64,000 nucleotides of DNA, from the NCBI GenBank assembly GCA_949840805.1, contig CATKXR010000005.1, positions 90,049 to 154,048 on the forward strand. The letters are read 5' to 3'. Both the position numbers and the translations under genes were made by a program. Positions within the stretch are counted from its first letter, which is position 1, and the number at the start of each line of letters is the position of its first letter. Shown here in pieces: positions 58,029 through 64,000 of the stretch. The notes below the pieces were generated by a model. The model was not told the origin of the DNA, made no database searches, and saw nothing but the letters and a program-made list of their open reading frames with translations. Origin of the DNA: an uncultured Lachnospiraceae bacterium (GTDB taxonomy: Bacteria; Bacillota; Clostridia; Lachnospirales; Lachnospiraceae).

Positions 58029-58292
58029 TCATTCCCCCAGTCCGCTCTCTACCAGCCGGACCATAGCGGCAAGGGCCTCCTCCTCGTCCTCTCCCTCGCA
58101 GACAAATTCAATCTCATCTCCGCACTTAATGCACGCTCCCAGCACGCTTAACACGCTTTTTGCGTTGGTCGGCGTGTTCCGGGAGATGAATCTGACAGAC
58201 GACTTATATTTTATCGCCTCATTACAAAGCATACCGGTGGGACGCAGATGAAGACCGGATGCATTCTTGATTGTGACATTCCTGCTGACCAC
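58029..58292 (-). CDS. ptsH: HPr phosphocarrier
   Basis: MVSRNVTIKNASGLHLRPTGMLCNEAIKYKSSV. Confidence 0.93.
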   Translation of the reverse strand: MVSRNVTIKNASGLHLRPTGMLCNEAIKYKSSVRFISRNTPTNAKSVLSVLGACIKCGDEIEFVCEGEDEEEALAAMVRLVESGLGE

Positions 58293-58324
58293 TCTATACC
58301 CCTCTTTTCATTATCATGATAGTG

Positions 58325-59746
58325 CTATTCCGACGCGGCGGTTTCCTTCTCCTCATCTCCGGACGCCGGAACCGGCGGCGCTCCCGCCTCCGCGGCCGGA
58401 TCCGTAATGCCCGGGCCATCTGCCTGGAGAGCCTGTTCCGGGCTTCCTTCCGTTCCTTCTTCTCCCCCGACCGGCTCGTGCGTGTGAATCCCCGTCTCTT
58501 CCATACCGCCGGGGGGCGTTACCTCAACCTGAAATTCCCCATAGGACACCACGTCAAACCGTTCGCTCTCCTCAAAATGGAGAACCCCGGGGTGAACCCC
58601 CTCAGACAGCCCCGCAAAGTTCATTGACGCCTCGAGATCTTCTGACGACAGTTCCTCCAGATCCTCTTTCAGGCCCCGGACCGTAACGGAAATCCTGGAA
58701 GGCTCTAACCGGTATTCCCAGCCTTCCTCCTTCCCCGTGACGGCGATCGCCCCCTCGTCCAGTTCAACGGACTTTTTGACCAGCGGTTCCACCAGTATGC
58801 GGATTTCTATATTGGGATTCTCCGAATCTGCAATCCGGACCCCTTCCGGCAGAAATTCCCGGATATCCACCGTGACCGTCTTGTCCTGAGTGGCGCCATC
58901 GATATCCAAAACGGGAGACGAGATCACAAGGACATTTAAGGAAGCCAGCCCGGATCTGGATCCTGTCACCAGCACGCTCCTTTTGGGGCATTCCACACCG
59001 ATATAACGGTATCCCGGGGCAGCGGTTCCCTCCACCTCAAAATCCAGGGAAACTTCTTTGATCTTATTTACATAGACCGTGTAATTCACTCCGGTCTCGT
59101 CCACGTCTGTGTGGACCCGTTCGTCCAGAGGCAGTTCCTTGCCGTTGCCGTCATAAAACTGCAGCATGGTCTGGCCTTCCGTATCGCTGCTTATCCCGTC
59201 TATATTGATCTTTACTCCCACATGGTTGATCAGACCCACCTGGGACATAGGGCCTTCCACAGTGACAATGTCCGGTGAAAGGGCAATGCCGGCAAAATCG
59301 TATCCGTCCGCCGCCCTGCCCTCGGCCTCTGCCATGACCTCGAAAGGCTTTGTCTGTATATCCTCCGTCTTCACCTGGACCACGCCGGGACGGGAAGATA
59401 CGTTATAATAGATATCGTCATTTTTCAGGACCTCCACCTTTACAGGCACGGAACCCGTCACGTCATAAAGCTCCGATAAATCGATATACGCGCGGAAATC
59501 CGAGGGCTGCACCTTATAGATATCCCGGGCATGGACGTCAAAACTCACAGTCACCGTGTTTTTTCCTACAATTTCATAAGCCCGCCTGGCTGCTGCCAGA
59601 ACCTGGTCGTTTTCAATGTCCAAAGGGATTTCCCTCCGGTTATTGACCAACGGATTGGATACATTTACAACGATCAGCCAGATAATAAATGCCAAAAAGA
59701 GAGAAAGAATCTTCAGTCCCAGATTTTTAATCAGTCTTTCTTTCAT
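58325..59746 (-). CDS. cdaR: YbbR-domain protein (CdaR)
   Basis: N-terminal TM LGLKILSLFLAFIIWLIVVNVSNP; tandem YbbR repeats; adjacent to cdaA. Confidence 0.9.
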   Translation of the reverse strand: MKERLIKNLGLKILSLFLAFIIWLIVVNVSNPLVNNRREIPLDIENDQVLAAARRAYEIVGKNTVTVSFDVHARDIYKVQPSDFRAYIDLSELYDVTGSVPVKVEVLKNDDIYYNVSSRPGVVQVKTEDIQTKPFEVMAEAEGRAADGYDFAGIALSPDIVTVEGPMSQVGLINHVGVKINIDGISSDTEGQTMLQFYDGNGKELPLDERVHTDVDETGVNYTVYVNKIKEVSLDFEVEGTAAPGYRYIGVECPKRSVLVTGSRSGLASLNVLVISSPVLDIDGATQDKTVTVDIREFLPEGVRIADSENPNIEIRILVEPLVKKSVELDEGAIAVTGKEEGWEYRLEPSRISVTVRGLKEDLEELSSEDLEASMNFAGLSEGVHPGVLHFEESERFDVVSYGEFQVEVTPPGGMEETGIHTHEPVGGEEGTEGSPEQALQADGPGITDPAAEAGAPPVPASGDEEKETAASE

Positions 59747-60617
59747 TCTTCTTTATTCCCTTCCAAATCTTAAACCGGTTCCCGCCTGCCTCTTCCTGCT
59801 TTTCCATCTGTTCGAGGGCCTGGCGCAGGCTCTCCGCGTCACTGATCCGGCGCAGCATTCCGCCTTCCACCAAAGACACCCGCCCGGTCTCCTCCGACAC
59901 GACGATCGTGAGGCTGTCTGTGACCTCGCTGATTCCGACGGCAGCCCGATGCCTGGTGCCTAAATCCTTGCTGATCATCATATTGTCGGATAAAGGCAGA
60001 TAACAGGTGGCGGCCGTCACCCGGTTCCCCCGGATCACCACAGCCCCGTCATGAAGGGGCGTGTTATGTTCAAAAATATTGATCAATAGCTGGCTGCTGA
60101 CTAAGCCGTTAATCTCGATGCCTGTGCGTTCGATCTCCTTTAAAGGCATATTCCTTTCCAGGACAATCAATGCTCCTGTCTTCACCTTCGCCATCTCAAA
60201 GGTTGCCTTTACGATCTCATTGGCCGTCCGCTCCGTAAATGCCGCCTCTTCTTTCCCATCGTCAAAGGATAATATGCCGGAAATGAGATTCTGGCTTCCT
60301 AACTGCTCTAAGGCTTTCCGCAGCTCCGGCTGGAAAATGATCACCAGGGCCGTCACGGCAATAGTGGTGGTCTTTTCCAGAATCCAGAGAATCGTATTCA
60401 GATGGAGGATCGCCGCCATCATGGCGAAAACCCCAATGACCAAAAGCCCCTTAAGCAACGTCCATGCGCGGGTATTCATAATCCAGTACAGGATCTCATA
60501 TACCAGAAACGCAATGATAAAGATTTCAAAAACATTGGTGAGGGTTATTCTCGGCAGAAAAGAGAACCAGGACAGCACACCCCGCCACAGTTCTTCCCCC
60601 TGAAAGGCACCCGTCAT
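59727..60617 (-). CDS. cdaA: Diadenylate cyclase
   Basis: NTPLHDGAVVIRGNRVTAATCYLPLSDN; LGTRHRAAVGISEVTDSLTIVVSEETGRVSL (DGA/RHR motifs). Confidence 0.96.
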   Translation of the reverse strand: MTGAFQGEELWRGVLSWFSFLPRITLTNVFEIFIIAFLVYEILYWIMNTRAWTLLKGLLVIGVFAMMAAILHLNTILWILEKTTTIAVTALVIIFQPELRKALEQLGSQNLISGILSFDDGKEEAAFTERTANEIVKATFEMAKVKTGALIVLERNMPLKEIERTGIEINGLVSSQLLINIFEHNTPLHDGAVVIRGNRVTAATCYLPLSDNMMISKDLGTRHRAAVGISEVTDSLTIVVSEETGRVSLVEGGMLRRISDAESLRQALEQMEKQEEAGGNRFKIWKGIKKNERKTD

Positions 60618-61585
60618 AATCTGGCCTCACTTTCCCTGCGTCCGCCGCCCCGGCCTTTCTTCGGATTGTTGATCCGCTGGACATGGACATCCGGCCGGGA
60701 AACCACTATTTTGGGTACTGCTTTGACGTAGTACACATAATCGTCGTCTTCAAACTGGGTATACTCTGTCCTGCTGTAATCCACCGCAAACACAAAGAAA
60801 TGATAGATCCCGGCCGCAATCAGGGAAACCAGGATTCCCAGGATCAGCTCCTGGGGAGATACCTGCGCGCTGAAGAGATAGTCCCCGCCGAACACGACCG
60901 CCATCTGACTGATGGAGCCGGATACAATGGCCAGAATCCAGGCATAGTCCACGGAAAGGATACGGATTAAGTACACAACCAGGATTCCCACCGCGCAGGC
61001 GGCAATCATCACCAACATGGTCTGGTTTGTGACCATGGCCCGGATTAGCTGCACATATTTCTCCGTAATGTCCACGGCCGCGTCATTTGTCAGCACCCCC
61101 GCGTTCTGCTTTACATAATTCATAATGTAGTAGACGGCCGCCCCGCAGCTTACCGGGATCACGCCTGATAAGCCTCCCGACAGCCCGGCCAGCAGCGGAA
61201 TCACAAAGGGTATCTTAAGGGCAAAGGCAATGGGCGTCAAAAGAAGCCAATAGCTGTCCCGGGGCTGCAGGCCGTAATACAGCAAGGCCACCAGCACCAG
61301 AAAGATCCCCGCCAGCAGGGCAAGCTCCATGGAAACGGAATAGATATGCCCCAAAAGCACCATGCCCATCAGAAAACTGATGGCCCCATAAGGCACAAAA
61401 GCACATACAAGCGCCAGGCCTGTCATAATCAGCGGATTCTTCATCCGGGCAAGATACCCCAGATTTGCGTTCATAAGAATCAAAGCCGAAAGGCTCACCA
61501 AAAATTTGACCAGCGCGTCTACCGGCGCTGCAAACCTTCCGTAAAATGATTTCAGGCTTTCCTTAAGTTCGAGAAGTACGATCAT
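60614..61585 (-). CDS. Conserved polytopic membrane protein upstream of cdaA
   Basis: MIVLLELKESLKSFYGRFAAPVDALVKFLVSLSALILMNANLGYLARMKNPLIM, many TMs; C-terminal cytosolic tail. Confidence 0.8.
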   Translation of the reverse strand: MIVLLELKESLKSFYGRFAAPVDALVKFLVSLSALILMNANLGYLARMKNPLIMTGLALVCAFVPYGAISFLMGMVLLGHIYSVSMELALLAGIFLVLVALLYYGLQPRDSYWLLLTPIAFALKIPFVIPLLAGLSGGLSGVIPVSCGAAVYYIMNYVKQNAGVLTNDAAVDITEKYVQLIRAMVTNQTMLVMIAACAVGILVVYLIRILSVDYAWILAIVSGSISQMAVVFGGDYLFSAQVSPQELILGILVSLIAAGIYHFFVFAVDYSRTEYTQFEDDDYVYYVKAVPKIVVSRPDVHVQRINNPKKGRGGGRRESEARL

Positions 61586-62024
61586 GGCGGCTGCCCTCCT
61601 TTGATAATTCTCTGGCACGATTCTGGAATTCGTACCGTTTCTCCAGACGTTTCAGCTTAGCCACATAGACCTTCATGCCCCGTTTGGAATATTCGTACCG
61701 CCTGTGGTATACCAGCCAGGTAATAATCAGATAGGAAACCAGTCCTGACACATACCAGAGCACGGCGCTCCTCCCCATATCCACCACCTCCCGGATATCC
61801 AGGGTATTCAGCAGTTTTTCCATATTATATAAGACCCATGTCATAGCGCACAACATATAACAGACCGTATATGAAAAAAACGAGCGGAACATATTCCTGC
61901 TGATATAATCGCTTTGAAAAAAACGGTTTACAGGGAAGATCCGTTTTCCCTCCCGCTTTTCAAACATTGCAATGCTGGTCATCAGCTTAATTTTGTCCTC
62001 ATTCAGCATATCTTTTTCCACCAT
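61563..62024 (-). CDS. Small membrane protein (2 TM)
   Basis: FFSYTVCYMLCAMTWVLYNMEKLLN...LWYVSGLVSYLIITWLVYHRRYEYSKRGMKVYVAKLKRLEKRY. Confidence 0.7.
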   Translation of the reverse strand: MVEKDMLNEDKIKLMTSIAMFEKREGKRIFPVNRFFQSDYISRNMFRSFFSYTVCYMLCAMTWVLYNMEKLLNTLDIREVVDMGRSAVLWYVSGLVSYLIITWLVYHRRYEYSKRGMKVYVAKLKRLEKRYEFQNRARELSKEGSRHDRTSRT

Positions 62025-62186
62025 CCATAAATTATCAGTTTAGTATACCATAATTTTTTTTATTAGGCTACACCTCTGCCTAATTTTTTACAGATATTCT
62101 TTTTTCATGCTGCAACAGTTCAGATCTCCCATAAACTGTTATTTCACGTTACTGTTTTCCAATTAGTTACAGTATAACACAAAAGG

Positions 62187-62213
62187 TCCGCCATGTAAAA
62201 TATGGCGGACGCA
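62187..62213 (-). terminator. Terminator of guaB
   Basis: gtccgccat..atggcggac 9-bp arms, T-run on minus strand. Confidence 0.7.
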
Positions 62214-62265
62214 AAATTATCGTCAAATTATGGCATTGTGTTACTGCCTGAATTCTTCCGGATGT

Positions 62266-63858
<1,593 letters not shown>

Positions 63859-64000
63859 TTAATCGGGTGCGGCAAATTGAAAATTGTAACATTAAATGCG
63901 AAAGGAAGCGAAAGCCTCCCGACGCATTATTTTTTTACCACAAAACGGGCAACACTGGCCCCTCGGCCATTTTGTAAAGTCTGTATTTATCGGTGAAGGA

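Noticed and set aside
63894-63938. Terminator-like hairpin with T-run at the right edge (aatgcg...cgcatt-attttttt)
   Set aside because: Oriented for a + strand gene but no such gene is visible; too close to the window edge to interpret

Overview
A 64 kb window of low-to-mid GC Firmicutes chromosome; gene content suggests Lachnospiraceae/Clostridia (inference, no search run). Almost all genes are on the minus strand. Left to right: a partial gene and a DUF4280/PAAR-like gene; an oligopeptide ABC transporter (oppDCBA-like); a TPM / zinc-ribbon / TM2 / SPFH (YdjI-like) operon; an AgrC/AgrA-like histidine kinase (HK) and LytTR regulator pair beside a divergent repeat-rich surface protein; three secreted proteins (duplicated-domain lipoprotein, clostripain, LysM); an ABC-F ATPase; an MBOAT/SGNH/transglutaminase exopolymer-modification operon; gene debris with a VapBC-like pair whose vapC has an internal stop; a complete Gram-positive type IV pilus operon with a 2306-aa prepilin-GLUG adhesin; a second HK/LytTR module whose HK is frameshifted at a G10 tract; a third two-component system whose regulator is REC-LytTR-REC-winged-helix; then housekeeping genes (FliB-like, nth, hisC, aminotransferase, Wzy-like, ptsI, ptsH, ybbR, cdaA, guaB). 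The main discovery is a set of six operator/promoters. Each has two half-sites exactly 21 bp apart with a central GCA at a fixed position. In four of them the -10 hexamer starts exactly 42 nt from the proximal half-site (43 and 44 nt in the other two). They link the SPFH operon, clostripain, LysM protein, type IV pilus operon and both LytTR regulator genes into one candidate regulon. In the second module both the kinase gene and the regulator promoter contain long G/C homopolymers (10 and 9 nt), suggesting phase variation.
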